DNA of 64,000 bases from positions 2,604,001-2,668,000 of the forward strand of contig NZ_JAGSYB010000001.1 in assembly GCF_025685415.1 (NCBI RefSeq), in the 5' to 3' direction. The stretch's first letter is position 1. Every line of letters starts with the position of its first letter. Positions 26,694-35,697 of this stretch are shown piece after piece. Source of the stretch: Terriglobus aquaticus (GTDB lineage Bacteria > Acidobacteriota > Terriglobia > Terriglobales > Acidobacteriaceae). The position numbers and the translations under genes were made by a program. A model generated the notes under the pieces. It worked only from the letters and a program-made list of their open reading frames with translations, searched no databases and was not told the origin of the DNA.

Positions 26694-27548
26694 TCAGCCC
26701 TTCATGATGGAAGCGCATGGGCGTGATGCATATTCCGCCCATGACCCGTCGTACAGCCGCACCTGCTTTGCACCGCAAAGTTCAAGAGCCAATGCAAGGA
26801 CCGCGGCGGTTACGCCGGAGCCGCAGGTGGTCATCACCGGCCGCTCCACGTGAACGCCGTGCGCTGCGAAGACTGCCGCCATGTCAGGCAGGGGCTTCAG
26901 ACGTCCGTCGGCGACCAGTTCGGTGTATGGAACACTGAGCGCTCCCGGCATGTGCCCGCTTTGCAGGCCCGCGCGAGGCTCCGGCGCAGATCCTGCAAAT
27001 CGTCCTGCGCTGCGCGCATCGACCACCTGCTCTCCCCGTTCCAGAGCCAGCATCAGGTCCGGCAGGCCGGCAACCTGGCTCTTGTCGAGCACGGCATGGA
27101 ACTGCTGCGGCGCGTGCTCGACCTCGCCCTGCTCCAAAGGCAGACCCGCTGCCTCCCAAGCGGCCAGTCCGCCCTGCAGCACGCGGACATCGGCCGCACC
27201 CATGACGCGCAACATCCACCAGGCCCGGGGCGCGCTGAAGACGCCCGCCTGTTCGTACACCACCAGCGTCTTGCCACCCTGATCAGGACCCGCAGAGGCA
27301 ACGCCGAGCGCGCCCATGTCCGTTGCGAAGCGATCGGCCGGAGGAAGCATGTGGGGCAGCGTGGTGTCGCGGTCGCTCAGCGCGTCGATGTCGAAGAAAA
27401 CCGCGCCGGGCAAATGCTTCTCTAGGTAGCGGGCCCGCGTGTCCACCTTGGGAACCACGCCAACCGGAGGCAGCGTCGCATCCAGCAACAAAACTTCGCC
27501 CGCATCCAACCGCTCGGCGACCCACGGCACATCCACCAGCACGTCCAT
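26694..27548 (-). CDS. sseA: 3-mercaptopyruvate / thiosulfate sulfurtransferase
   Basis: A 284-residue cytoplasmic two-rhodanese protein. The inactive N-terminal rhodanese contains HLPGAVFFDIDALSD and FSAPRAWWMLRVMG, very close to E. coli SseA; the C-terminal one has the active-site loop CGSGVTAA with Cys242, the form typical of mercaptopyruvate rather than thiosulfate transferases, and LYDGSWAEYAS near the end. I chose the ATG at 27548 with AAGG upstream; an ATG at 27569 would add seven residues. It moves sulfur from 3-mercaptopyruvate to a thiol acceptor. It may be cotranscribed with the GDPD gene. Confidence 0.9.
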   Translation of the reverse strand: MDVLVDVPWVAERLDAGEVLLLDATLPPVGVVPKVDTRARYLEKHLPGAVFFDIDALSDRDTTLPHMLPPADRFATDMGALGVASAGPDQGGKTLVVYEQAGVFSAPRAWWMLRVMGAADVRVLQGGLAAWEAAGLPLEQGEVEHAPQQFHAVLDKSQVAGLPDLMLALERGEQVVDARSAGRFAGSAPEPRAGLQSGHMPGALSVPYTELVADGRLKPLPDMAAVFAAHGVHVERPVMTTCGSGVTAAVLALALELCGAKQVRLYDGSWAEYASRPCASIMKG

Positions 27549-27611
27549 ACGGAATACCTTAGCCGACATCCGTGGACTGCGCGCTGGCTCGTTACGGTCG
27601 CCTTTGCCGAA

Positions 27612-28865
27612 CTATTCCGGCCGAAGGGCGGCCGGCGTAAAGGCGGTGCGGAGCAACGTGGGAGATTGCGTGAGATAGACGGTCAGGATCTTCGGATACT
27701 GTTCTTCGACAAGCAGGAGCGTACGGAAGTCGAAGCTCTGGATGTCGCAGCGGGATTCCATGTGTTCGCGCTGAATGGTGCCGGCGAGGGCATCGACGAA
27801 GGCCTGTGGCTCGCGGGTGTGGTTCTGAATCAGTTCGAGCGGAACGCCAGGTTCCTGCATGCGCTTCACCTCGGGCGGCAGGTCATTGGGAAAAAGCTTG
27901 GTCTCGATGTTGAAGTGAACGGTTCGGGCGTTGGCGGCTCGCTCGGCTGCGTGCGGTGTGTTTCTGCCGGGGCCGTTCGTGTAGTAGTCGGCGTAGAAGG
28001 CGACGAATCGAAACAATTCGGCGGCGTAGGTGGGAGCGTAGGGATGCGGGCGGTGCTCGTGCTCGCTGAAGGCGACCGCGACCGGTGAGAGCGCCAGGTC
28101 GTTGCGCTGGTCGGGGAAGGCGCTCGCATGCAGCTTGTCGCAGATGAGCGTGTGCTGTGCTTCCTGCGTGCTGACGTCTTTGAGGTAGATCCGGTTGTCC
28201 AGCGTGTAGGGCTTACCGTCGGCGCGGCGGCAGCTTTGCGGGTTGTAGAACTGGTCGTGCGAGATCAGCGAAACTCCGTCGGTGGAGACGCCGGTGTCCG
28301 TCTCGAGTTCCGTGGCAAGCTGATCGAGGCCACTTTCAAAACTGGGCAGCGTGTTCTCAGGCCGCAGGCCCCGGCCGCCGCGGTGAGCACTGACGATGAA
28401 AGTCTTCCAGCGTGGGTCGTTCGGGGTTGCGGCGCGTTCCTCGGCAACCACACGTTGCAGCAGATCGGGGCGATCGCTGATGAGCCCGTCGACGCCGGTG
28501 CGGATGACGGCCCGCATCTGCTCGGGGTCATTGGTGGTCCAGGGAACGATGCGAACACCCCTACGGTGCAACGCGTCGACGGGCACCGTTTCTGCCGTCA
28601 GGTGGCGCTGCGCCTCCAGTGCATTCGGCGTGAAGGCAGCGGGCGCGACGGTGCGGTCAAGCGGTGACAGCACGGGCGTGAGCGCGCCGTGTTGCTGTGC
28701 ATGCGCCGCGGCCTTTTGCATAAGCGTGAGGAACGGATTCGGCTTGGTCACGGTGTCGGCCGGCATACTCGAGGCGGATGCGGGCGCGGCACTGCCGGGT
28801 TGTTGTGCGACCAGAGGCAGCAGGACGCCGAAAACGAACCCGAGCAGAAAGAGAGCGCGCTTCAT
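27612..28865 (-). CDS. Exported glycerophosphodiester phosphodiesterase-like protein with apparently permuted fold
   Basis: A 417-residue protein with a signal peptide (MKRALFLLGFVFGVLLPLVA). It hydrolyses, by family, glycerophosphodiesters to sn-glycerol 3-phosphate and an alcohol. The catalytic set is present: HRGG at 161-164, PENT at 169-172, Glu188 and Asp190 (ELETD), His203 (ISHD), Glu321 and Lys323 (NIETK), SFD at 377-379. However, the block that normally ends the barrel, here VPWTTND (108-113) and GVDGLISDRPDLL (124-136), lies before the HRGG motif, and the protein stops soon after the SFD block. The order therefore suggests a circular permutation. I start at 28865; the frame upstream lacks coding character. 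Confidence 0.8.
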   Translation of the reverse strand: MKRALFLLGFVFGVLLPLVAQQPGSAAPASASSMPADTVTKPNPFLTLMQKAAAHAQQHGALTPVLSPLDRTVAPAAFTPNALEAQRHLTAETVPVDALHRRGVRIVPWTTNDPEQMRAVIRTGVDGLISDRPDLLQRVVAEERAATPNDPRWKTFIVSAHRGGRGLRPENTLPSFESGLDQLATELETDTGVSTDGVSLISHDQFYNPQSCRRADGKPYTLDNRIYLKDVSTQEAQHTLICDKLHASAFPDQRNDLALSPVAVAFSEHEHRPHPYAPTYAAELFRFVAFYADYYTNGPGRNTPHAAERAANARTVHFNIETKLFPNDLPPEVKRMQEPGVPLELIQNHTREPQAFVDALAGTIQREHMESRCDIQSFDFRTLLLVEEQYPKILTVYLTQSPTLLRTAFTPAALRPE

Positions 28866-28961
28866 GGCTGGAGTATGAACGCCGAAAGAGAGGATGCGCC
28901 ATGAAGATCTGGTGAAGGTACCCGCCGGTGTACGGCGGGCGCGCGGTTGAGGCAAGCAGAA

Positions 28962-30500
28962 TTATCGGGTGGTTGGACCGCTGCTTGGAAGAAACAGTTG
29001 GAACACGGTGCCTTTGCCCGGAGTGCTGCGGACGCGCAGGTTGCCTTGGTGCCGGTCGATGATTTCTTTGCTGATCCAGAGGCCGAGACCGGTGCCCAGG
29101 ATGCCCTTCGTGGTGTAGAAGGGGCGGAAGATCTTGGCCAGGGTTTCGCGACTCATGCCCTGGCCGTTGTCGGCCACCGTGATGATCACACCGCGTTCGC
29201 CGGTCGCTTGATTACGCGCCTCGCGGGCGCGAAGAAAGATGCTGCCATCGCGGGGGATGGCATCGAGTGCGTTGCCAAGCAGATTGGCGATGACCTGGCG
29301 TATCTCGCCCTCAAAGCAGCGGACCGGCGCCGCGGCACGGTAGCGGGTGTGGATGTTGGCACCGGCGTTGACGATGCGGCCCTGGTAGACAGAAAGCACG
29401 TTGTTGATGAGGACTTCCGCCGTGAACTGCTGCGGACTGCTGGACTGCTTGTGAAAGCGAAGGGTCTGGCTGGCGATGGCGGCAACGCGGCGCAATTCGT
29501 GGTCGGCGCTCCTCAGGTATTCGCGGCTCGCTTCCAGCGTTTCAGTGCTGCAGGCCAGGTAGAGCAGGTTCATCACCGCTTCGAGCGGGTTGTTGATCTC
29601 GTGCGCAATGGAAGAAGCGAGACGGCCCACGGCGGCTAGCTTTTCCGACTCGATCAGGGCAAGCTCGGCCTTCTTTTGTTGCGTCACCTCGAGCGAGGCG
29701 GCCGTGATGCCCTGGATCGTGCCGTCGGCTCCCGTGACTGGAAAGTAGCTGACCGTCCAATAGCGGTATTCATCGTCGGGGTCGGTGACCAGCGTTCCTT
29801 CAAGCGGATAGTTGACGACCGGTGGGCCGCCCGACGCGACCTGGTCGAACAGTTCGCGAAGGCCCGGAATGGGCGCCATCTCGATCAAGGTGCGACCGAC
29901 GATCTCTTCAGGCTTGAGGCCGAAGAAGGCGGCCTGCCGATCGTTGAGGCGAAGGTAGTGGTAGTCGTCCAGATCAAACAGGGCCAGGCCGATGGGAGCG
30001 GTGCGGTAGACAGCTTCGATCTCGGCAAACTGCCGCTCCATTTCTTCTCGGCGGCGGATGAGTTCCTCTTTGTCGCGGCGCTCGTCGGTGATATCGCGAA
30101 AGAACAGAATGATGCCGTCGTCTGACGGGAAGGCGTGGACGTCGAAGAGCTTGTTGAGCGGTTCGGGGTAGAAGGCTTCGAAGTGAGTGGCGACGGCCTC
30201 GTCCATGGTGCGGTGGTAGTTGATCCAGAAAGGTGTGTCTGGCGCGGCCGCGTCGGGATACACCTCCCAGATGCACCGGCCGAGGATGTTCCCACTGGCC
30301 GCAAGAACCTCACGGGCGCGCCGGTTCACATAGGTGAAGTTGTAGTCGTGGTCAAGAAAGGCTACCGCGTCCGAGGTGGCCTCAAAGAACTGAGCCATCT
30401 GGCGTCGGATCTTTTCCGGGGTTGACTGAGCCATCTGGCGTCGGATCTTTTCCGGGGTTGCCGGTCCCACCTGGTTCGCGTTCTGCAACGCCTGCTCCAT
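28962..30500 (-). CDS. PAS-domain sensor histidine kinase (soluble)
   Basis: A 512-residue cytoplasmic histidine kinase without membrane segments. Two PAS domains follow one another (about 38-150, with FLDHDYNFTYVNRRAREVL; and about 155-270, with LFDLDDYHYLRLNDRQAAFFG). The dimerisation box is LASSIAHEINNPLEAVM with phospho-acceptor His300, and the ATPase has NLLGNALDAI, DNGQG (Asp444) and GLGLWISKEIID. The H-box form is the NtrB/HPK4-like type. The N-terminus carries a 12-residue in-frame duplication (see the repeat). No response regulator gene is next to it, so the partner is unknown. Confidence 0.9.
   Translation of the reverse strand: MEQALQNANQVGPATPEKIRRQMAQSTPEKIRRQMAQFFEATSDAVAFLDHDYNFTYVNRRAREVLAASGNILGRCIWEVYPDAAAPDTPFWINYHRTMDEAVATHFEAFYPEPLNKLFDVHAFPSDDGIILFFRDITDERRDKEELIRRREEMERQFAEIEAVYRTAPIGLALFDLDDYHYLRLNDRQAAFFGLKPEEIVGRTLIEMAPIPGLRELFDQVASGGPPVVNYPLEGTLVTDPDDEYRYWTVSYFPVTGADGTIQGITAASLEVTQQKKAELALIESEKLAAVGRLASSIAHEINNPLEAVMNLLYLACSTETLEASREYLRSADHELRRVAAIASQTLRFHKQSSSPQQFTAEVLINNVLSVYQGRIVNAGANIHTRYRAAAPVRCFEGEIRQVIANLLGNALDAIPRDGSIFLRAREARNQATGERGVIITVADNGQGMSRETLAKIFRPFYTTKGILGTGLGLWISKEIIDRHQGNLRVRSTPGKGTVFQLFLPSSGPTTR
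30389..30460. repeat. Perfect 36-bp tandem duplication inside the histidine kinase gene
   Basis: Bases 30389-30424 and 30425-30460 are identical and adjacent. The unit is 12 codons, so the frame is kept, and the protein gains TPEKIRRQMAQ twice in a row just before the first PAS domain. Perfect identity indicates a recent event, and such a repeat could expand or contract. Confidence 0.95.
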
Positions 30501-30558
30501 GCAGGCAAGTTTACGGGTTCGCGAATCGGCCTTGGAAGCAGGCGCCGGTCGCGGCTCG

Positions 30559-31626
30559 CTATGACCTCGGCAGGGCAGCGTTATAGAGCGGGCGAGTCAG
30601 CTCGTTGCGAAGTTGCCGCTGCAGTGTGGGCGGAGCCGTTTCGATGCGAGCGTTGCCCCAATCGGACCACTGCGGGTAAGCGGACCAGTCCCAATTGATG
30701 TAGCAGAAGGCGCGGATGCCTGGATGGGTGTGGACCAGGGCGAAGTACGGCGCGAACCAATCGCTCCAGACGTTGCTCGACCTGGTCACGTTGTATCCGC
30801 GTGGTGAGCTTTCCGCAATCATGACGGGATGATGCGAGGCTGCGGCAGCCTGCAGGAACTGCTCCGCGGCTGCCGAGCGAATGCCTGCCGAGGTGAAGAG
30901 GTTGAGAGCCCACCAGTCGACGGAATCGGCCACATCGCTGGCGCTGCTGCTGCCAGGGTAAAAGGCCTGCCAGCGTGAGTTGGCGGGAGCGGTGTTGCCG
31001 CCCGCTTCGGTGTCGAGTTCCGCATCGACGGACCAATCCCAGACAATGGCGGTCTGTGGCGCGCAGGCGTGAACGCGCGAAGCGATCCGACGGAATGCGG
31101 CCACATACGCGGTGGGCTGGTAGCCGTTCCACGAGCCGTTGAACTCATAGCCTGGGCGAAGGAAAACGGGCCGATGCAAACTCTGCAGGCCGTTGCAGAG
31201 CTGGCCGATGCTGTAGTCGTCGGTGCCTGCGGCGGTTTCGGATTCATAGTGCAGTTGCGCCTGGCCGCGGTTCATCGAAAGCCCGATTTGCGGGGTGAGC
31301 GCGGGCTCGGTGCTGAGAGTGCCGCGAAGCTGCGCGAAGAAGCCGGGTAGGTCGTCGCGCAGGTCGACATAGGTCATGAAGACCACGGGCTGCGCGGGTG
31401 CGACGGCGTTACGATACGCAGCAAAGCTGGCCCAATCGGTTTGGCCTGCACCATGCAGGACCGTGTTGCCCGCGGGCTCCAGGCGGCGGCCGTAGTGAGC
31501 ACGCGGCAAAGGCTGGCTGTCCTGCAGGTTGACCTCGGGAACGGTTCCCTGCGCCCGACGCAGGGCTGGAGTGGCGATGCCCAGGGTTGCGGCAAAGAGA
31601 CCTACGGCGAGGATCGCGGCTTTCAT
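30559..31626 (-). CDS. Secreted GH26-like glycoside hydrolase
   Basis: A 355-residue protein with an N-terminal hydrophobic leader (MKAAILAVGLFAATLGIATP). The TIM-barrel pattern of GH26 beta-mannanase-like enzymes is visible: RPVFLRPGYEFNGSWNGY with the likely acid/base Glu161, VWDWSVD (196-201), and HPVMIAESSPRGYN with the likely nucleophile Glu272. The clan-A family member is not certain. It is the last gene of the exopolysaccharide unit and may trim or release the polymer. I start at the ATG at 31626; the frame upstream overlaps the glycosyltransferase gene. Confidence 0.68.
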   Translation of the reverse strand: MKAAILAVGLFAATLGIATPALRRAQGTVPEVNLQDSQPLPRAHYGRRLEPAGNTVLHGAGQTDWASFAAYRNAVAPAQPVVFMTYVDLRDDLPGFFAQLRGTLSTEPALTPQIGLSMNRGQAQLHYESETAAGTDDYSIGQLCNGLQSLHRPVFLRPGYEFNGSWNGYQPTAYVAAFRRIASRVHACAPQTAIVWDWSVDAELDTEAGGNTAPANSRWQAFYPGSSSASDVADSVDWWALNLFTSAGIRSAAAEQFLQAAAASHHPVMIAESSPRGYNVTRSSNVWSDWFAPYFALVHTHPGIRAFCYINWDWSAYPQWSDWGNARIETAPPTLQRQLRNELTRPLYNAALPRS

Positions 31627-31790
31627 ACGTGGGTGAGTCCTGTTTGGCGCTGAGGAAGATTTCACGTGGGGGGCCGCTGTGCCCGAAAGTACAGGTGGCC
31701 GAACCGGCGCGGCAATGACACGGTCGTGCCACGGCGGCGAACAGAAGTCTTCGCTCTTCCTGAGCTTTTCGGCAGGACGACGCTTGAGCT

Positions 31791-32786
31791 TTACAGAGAT
31801 CGTGAAGCGGGCGTGGGCTCGGCCGGCGAAGAGGAGGCGCGGAGAGATCGTTTCCAGGCACCGTGCGCAACGCTGTTGGGCACCAGGCATATGCCAAAAA
31901 AGAAGAGAAGATCGAGAAGGCGGGGGTGGTTACCGCGAAGGAGACGGAATACCTGCCGTAGCCCGCTCCAGGAACCGGCTCGCTTCGCCTTCAGGGCCAC
32001 CTTGCTGGCCAGGAACGAGTTGAAGGCGGTGTGGCTGAGCCAGCCGCGATAGCGCATTGCCCAATCGAGAGAGTCCTGCCAGTTGGCACGGCGCGAGCGC
32101 GTGGTGCTTTCCGTGGCGATGGTGTAGGTGACGAGCGGCTCCCAAAGAAAGCGGACGCGGGCATCGGCGTAGTTCCAGGCTTCGAGCAGCCATGCCCAGT
32201 CCTCGTGATCGGCGTGGTCGGTGAGCGGAGCGTTCCGAACGACGGAATAGTGCATGACCAGCGACTGCAGCGAGAGCACACCCGGGCGGCCGAGCAACGA
32301 GGGACGGATCAGTAGGTAGTCGCCCAGATCCTCGCCGGGTGCCAGCGGCCGTGCGGGCCAGACGTCTTCCCGGTTGCCGTGGCGATAGATCATGCGGCAG
32401 GCAGACATGCAGTGCGGCTCCGCCGGGTTGAGTTCGGCGAACTGGCGCGCGAGGCGCTCCGGAAGCATGGTGTCGTCGTCGTCGAGGAAGGTGAGCCATT
32501 CGCCACGGCTGTGCTGCACGCCGAAGTTGCGGGCTGCCGCAGGACCAGCATTGTGTGGCAGCTCAAAATACTGCAGGCGCGGGCCGAGCCCGCGCACGGC
32601 TTCGCTAGCGAGCGGATCCGGGCCATCCGCTACCACGAGGACCTCGACGTCCGGGTGCGTCTGAGCAACGGAGCTGGCAGCGGCACGGCGCAGATCTTCG
32701 TAGCGGCGGAAGGTCGGAATGATGACCGAGATGAGACCGGGCTGAACCGGGCGCTCCGAGCCTGCGGGGGCGGCGGTTGAAGGCAT
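31791..32786 (-). CDS. Family 2 glycosyltransferase
   Basis: A 331-residue GT-A glycosyltransferase. SVIIPTFRRYEDLRRA opens the nucleotide-sugar fold (20-35), ADGPDP follows at 53-58, and the metal-binding stretch is LDDDD (101-105). The C-terminal 60 residues hold a hydrophobic patch (LLDLLFFFGICLVP) which could attach to the membrane. It adds one sugar to the lipid-linked repeat unit; donor and acceptor are unknown. It starts on the stop of the O-antigen-ligase-like gene (TGATG), so the genes are coupled. Confidence 0.88.
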   Translation of the reverse strand: MPSTAAPAGSERPVQPGLISVIIPTFRRYEDLRRAAASSVAQTHPDVEVLVVADGPDPLASEAVRGLGPRLQYFELPHNAGPAAARNFGVQHSRGEWLTFLDDDDTMLPERLARQFAELNPAEPHCMSACRMIYRHGNREDVWPARPLAPGEDLGDYLLIRPSLLGRPGVLSLQSLVMHYSVVRNAPLTDHADHEDWAWLLEAWNYADARVRFLWEPLVTYTIATESTTRSRRANWQDSLDWAMRYRGWLSHTAFNSFLASKVALKAKRAGSWSGLRQVFRLLRGNHPRLLDLLFFFGICLVPNSVAHGAWKRSLRASSSPAEPTPASRSL

Positions 32787-34312
32787 CAGGAAGGCCTCCG
32801 CTGAGCGGCCAGCAGGGACGCGTGGCGCGATGGGAATACTTTGTGTTCGCCGGTGCCATGGCCTGCCCGCGCGACTGGTGAAACAGCCGGTGCAGGCTGG
32901 GTGACGGTGAAGGTTGCCGCGTCGATGCCTTCAACGATCGGTCGGTCCGGCTCAGGGTCTGCCATGTCGACCGAACCCTCACGCAGGCACATGCGGAATA
33001 CGGCGATGTAGACCAGCATGGTCGGCATGTGCGGATCGAGTGGCGCCGATTCCGAACTGCTGAGCAGAACCAGCCAGGTGAGCAGCATGGCGTTCAGCAG
33101 GTTGCTGCTGGAACGCAGATGCAGGTAGCGCCGCCAGGCTACCACCAGGGCGGAGACCATGATGGCGAGATACAGCGCGCCACCGACCACGCCAAGGATG
33201 ATGACCTGGTCGAGATATGTGTTGTGTGCGTGGGGCACGGGCCAGCCCTGGTCGTGGCTGATGCGGGCGGCACGTTGCTCTGTCCAGAAGGCACCGTAGC
33301 CGTAGCCGAGAACCGGACGCTCCTCCACCGAGTCCAGCAGTTCCTGCCAGAGGGGCAGGCGGTTCGACAGATTGGAGGTGTTCTCAGTATCGTGCCGGCC
33401 CATCATGAAGGCGGTTTGCGCCGCGTCACCACCGCTGTTGCCGACGACGAACACCAGCAACGGAACGACGATCGACAGCAGGACCAGCAGGATTCCAACG
33501 CGCACATGGGGACGAACGCGGTCGCGCAGGAGTTTGTTGAGCGCAATCGCAAGCAGAACGATGCAGAGGATGGTTCCGATCCGGGCCCGCGTAATCCAGA
33601 GCATGGCGAGAGTGGAGAGAAGGATCACTGAAAGCCATGGAACCCATCGCGGCCGACGCAGCATGAGAGCGGCACAGCACAGGGCGCAGGCCACCAGGTT
33701 CATGGCCTGTTGATTCGGCGTCATCACGCCCTGCAGGCGGTAATCCGCGTCGGCCGGATTGAAGCTGTGAATGAGGAAGATGTCTGCAAGGACAGAGAAA
33801 ACACCCGTGACAAACATCGCGATGGTGGCGCCAAGCGCCATCTCCATGGTGGACAGCGTACGCGCCAGGGCATACGTGACGAAGCAGTCCATCGCGAACA
33901 CGGCAAGGCGTTTCGCGGTCAGTGACGGATCTTCGCTCCATGCTGTGCTGCTGAGAGCCCAGACCACGTAAACGCAGATGAGAATGAGCAGCCGGCCACC
34001 GGGCACGCCGCGCACCGGGTAGCGCCACAGCATGAAGCAGGCGCACAAGGCGAGAGCCGGAACGGCGAGCTGGCGACTGATCGCGCCCTGAAACTGCTCG
34101 GAGTTGTCGGCCTCCTGGACTGTGGCGTTGGCGTTGGGCTGATGGCGCGGCAGGCTGTATGGCACGGAAAACCAGAAGAGTATGCCGAGCAGAAGCGCGA
34201 GCCACATCTTGGAACGGCGCAGAGCGGCCGAGGCGGCGGTGAAGCGGTTCGCTTCGCGCTGCTGCCCTGCGGTGAGCGCGCCGCGATGTGCCGATTTGGG
34301 AAGCGTGGTCAT
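32786..34312 (-). CDS. O-antigen ligase / Wzy-like polysaccharide polymerase
   Basis: A 508-residue inner-membrane protein with about ten hydrophobic helices and a long periplasmic loop holding NRLPLWQELLDSVEERPVLG, GYGYGAFW and HAHNTYLDQVIILG, the O-antigen ligase/polymerase (PF04932) hallmark, with the conserved His in PHAHNTYL. In a Wzx/Wzy pathway such proteins polymerise repeat units. The N-terminal 35 residues and the C-terminal 80 are hydrophilic and poorly conserved. I start at 34312, overlapping the flippase stop by four bases; the longer frame upstream is not coding-like. Confidence 0.85.
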   Translation of the reverse strand: MTTLPKSAHRGALTAGQQREANRFTAASAALRRSKMWLALLLGILFWFSVPYSLPRHQPNANATVQEADNSEQFQGAISRQLAVPALALCACFMLWRYPVRGVPGGRLLILICVYVVWALSSTAWSEDPSLTAKRLAVFAMDCFVTYALARTLSTMEMALGATIAMFVTGVFSVLADIFLIHSFNPADADYRLQGVMTPNQQAMNLVACALCCAALMLRRPRWVPWLSVILLSTLAMLWITRARIGTILCIVLLAIALNKLLRDRVRPHVRVGILLVLLSIVVPLLVFVVGNSGGDAAQTAFMMGRHDTENTSNLSNRLPLWQELLDSVEERPVLGYGYGAFWTEQRAARISHDQGWPVPHAHNTYLDQVIILGVVGGALYLAIMVSALVVAWRRYLHLRSSSNLLNAMLLTWLVLLSSSESAPLDPHMPTMLVYIAVFRMCLREGSVDMADPEPDRPIVEGIDAATFTVTQPAPAVSPVARAGHGTGEHKVFPSRHASLLAAQRRPS

Positions 34313-35691
34313 GACGCCGCACCGAGGGCTGGAGAGATCTCCCTGTTGTAGAACACCTGGCGAACGAAAAGCACCACCACGCTTCCAAGGCAGAGGGCGG
34401 CGGCGGCACCGGGAACTCCGAAACGGGAGACGAGCAGGAACGCGGCCGCGGCCTGGGCGACGAGACCCACGAGGTTCGCGAGCAGCGTGGAGCCGGCCCG
34501 ATCGATGGCGGAGAGAGCGTAGCCCTGAGCCATGGTCGCGGCGAAGGCGACAAAGTTCAAGCCGAGGAAGAAGAGGATGGTGCGGGCCTCTGCCGGGATG
34601 CTCTTGCCAAAGATGACTCGCGCGGCAAATGGGCCGAAGGCAGTGATGCCGATAGCGGCGACAACGGAGCCAAGCGTGAGCATGCGGTCGATGCGGGAGA
34701 CGCGCTGGCGAAGCATCGGCTTGCCCCCCTCGGCGTAGGCACGCGCGAGCACGGGCGCGAAGACATTTTGCAGGCTGACGAGGGCGACACGCGGGATGTT
34801 CACGATGCTCTCGCAAACAGCATAGGCCCCGACGCTCGAGCCGCCGAAGACGGCGCTGAGTATCCACGGGTTCGCCTGGTTGGAGGCGACGAAGACGAAG
34901 TTGGAGCCGAGCAGCCAGCGGCCAAGACGGAAGTTCAGAGCGGTGTCGCGGACGAGGTCGCGGAGGCTCAGCGACACAGAACGGAGTTCGCGCGCGAGCC
35001 ACCACAGGCCGACAATGCCGGCGCCATTGGCAAGCGCCCAGAGAGTATGCGGTACATCGAGGTGACCGGTGCGGAAGCAAAATTCGACGCCGGCAATCTG
35101 CAGCGCGACCGTCGCAACTTCGGTCCAGAAGGCTTCGCGCATCCGCATGTCGGCGAAGTACATGCGACGGTTGAACTCACGGAACAGGATGATGCCGCCG
35201 GTGACGATGAGTGGATGAAAGGTTCCGTAGTACACGCCGCGACCGGGTGTGCTGGCCCAGCGCGCCGCCAAAGCCATCAGCGGAAGGCAGAGCATGGACG
35301 CGATGACTTGCTGAAGAAGGACGCTGCCGCGATAGCGCGCCATCCGGTGGGCGGCGGTGGACGGCAGGTTGAATGTGAAGGGCGCCCAGGAGAGCGTGTT
35401 GCAAAGCTGGATGAGGATGTCCAGCGTGCGCTGGGTGAGGATGTACATGCCGAAGGTGCGCGGGCCGGCGTGGCGGCTGAGCAAGGCGGCTACCACCATA
35501 TTGCCGAAGCTGTACACCACCTGGTCGCCCAGGGCGTAGCTGAGGCGATTGCGAACGAGAGCGACGAGGCGGGTGACCCTGCCCGTGGGCGCGTTCGAAG
35601 GCGTTTCGGGAATGGCGAGCGCGGGCAGCGGAAGTTCGGCCGATTCTTCAACCTGGATGGCGTGCGCGATGGATCCGGTGGTTGTGTCCAT
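34309..35691 (-). CDS. Wzx-like lipopolysaccharide/exopolysaccharide flippase
   Basis: A 460-residue polytopic protein with 12-14 hydrophobic segments in the MOP/MATE superfamily pattern, with a long soluble N-terminus of about 40 residues before the first membrane helix. Motifs include YALGDQVVYSFGNMVVAALL at the start of the core and SAVFGGSSVGAYAVCESIVN in the middle. It would flip undecaprenyl-linked repeat units across the inner membrane. It overlaps the polymerase gene by four bases and follows the GT4 gene by six. Confidence 0.85.
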   Translation of the reverse strand: MDTTTGSIAHAIQVEESAELPLPALAIPETPSNAPTGRVTRLVALVRNRLSYALGDQVVYSFGNMVVAALLSRHAGPRTFGMYILTQRTLDILIQLCNTLSWAPFTFNLPSTAAHRMARYRGSVLLQQVIASMLCLPLMALAARWASTPGRGVYYGTFHPLIVTGGIILFREFNRRMYFADMRMREAFWTEVATVALQIAGVEFCFRTGHLDVPHTLWALANGAGIVGLWWLARELRSVSLSLRDLVRDTALNFRLGRWLLGSNFVFVASNQANPWILSAVFGGSSVGAYAVCESIVNIPRVALVSLQNVFAPVLARAYAEGGKPMLRQRVSRIDRMLTLGSVVAAIGITAFGPFAARVIFGKSIPAEARTILFFLGLNFVAFAATMAQGYALSAIDRAGSTLLANLVGLVAQAAAAFLLVSRFGVPGAAAALCLGSVVVLFVRQVFYNREISPALGAAS

Positions 35692-35697
35692 GCGGTT

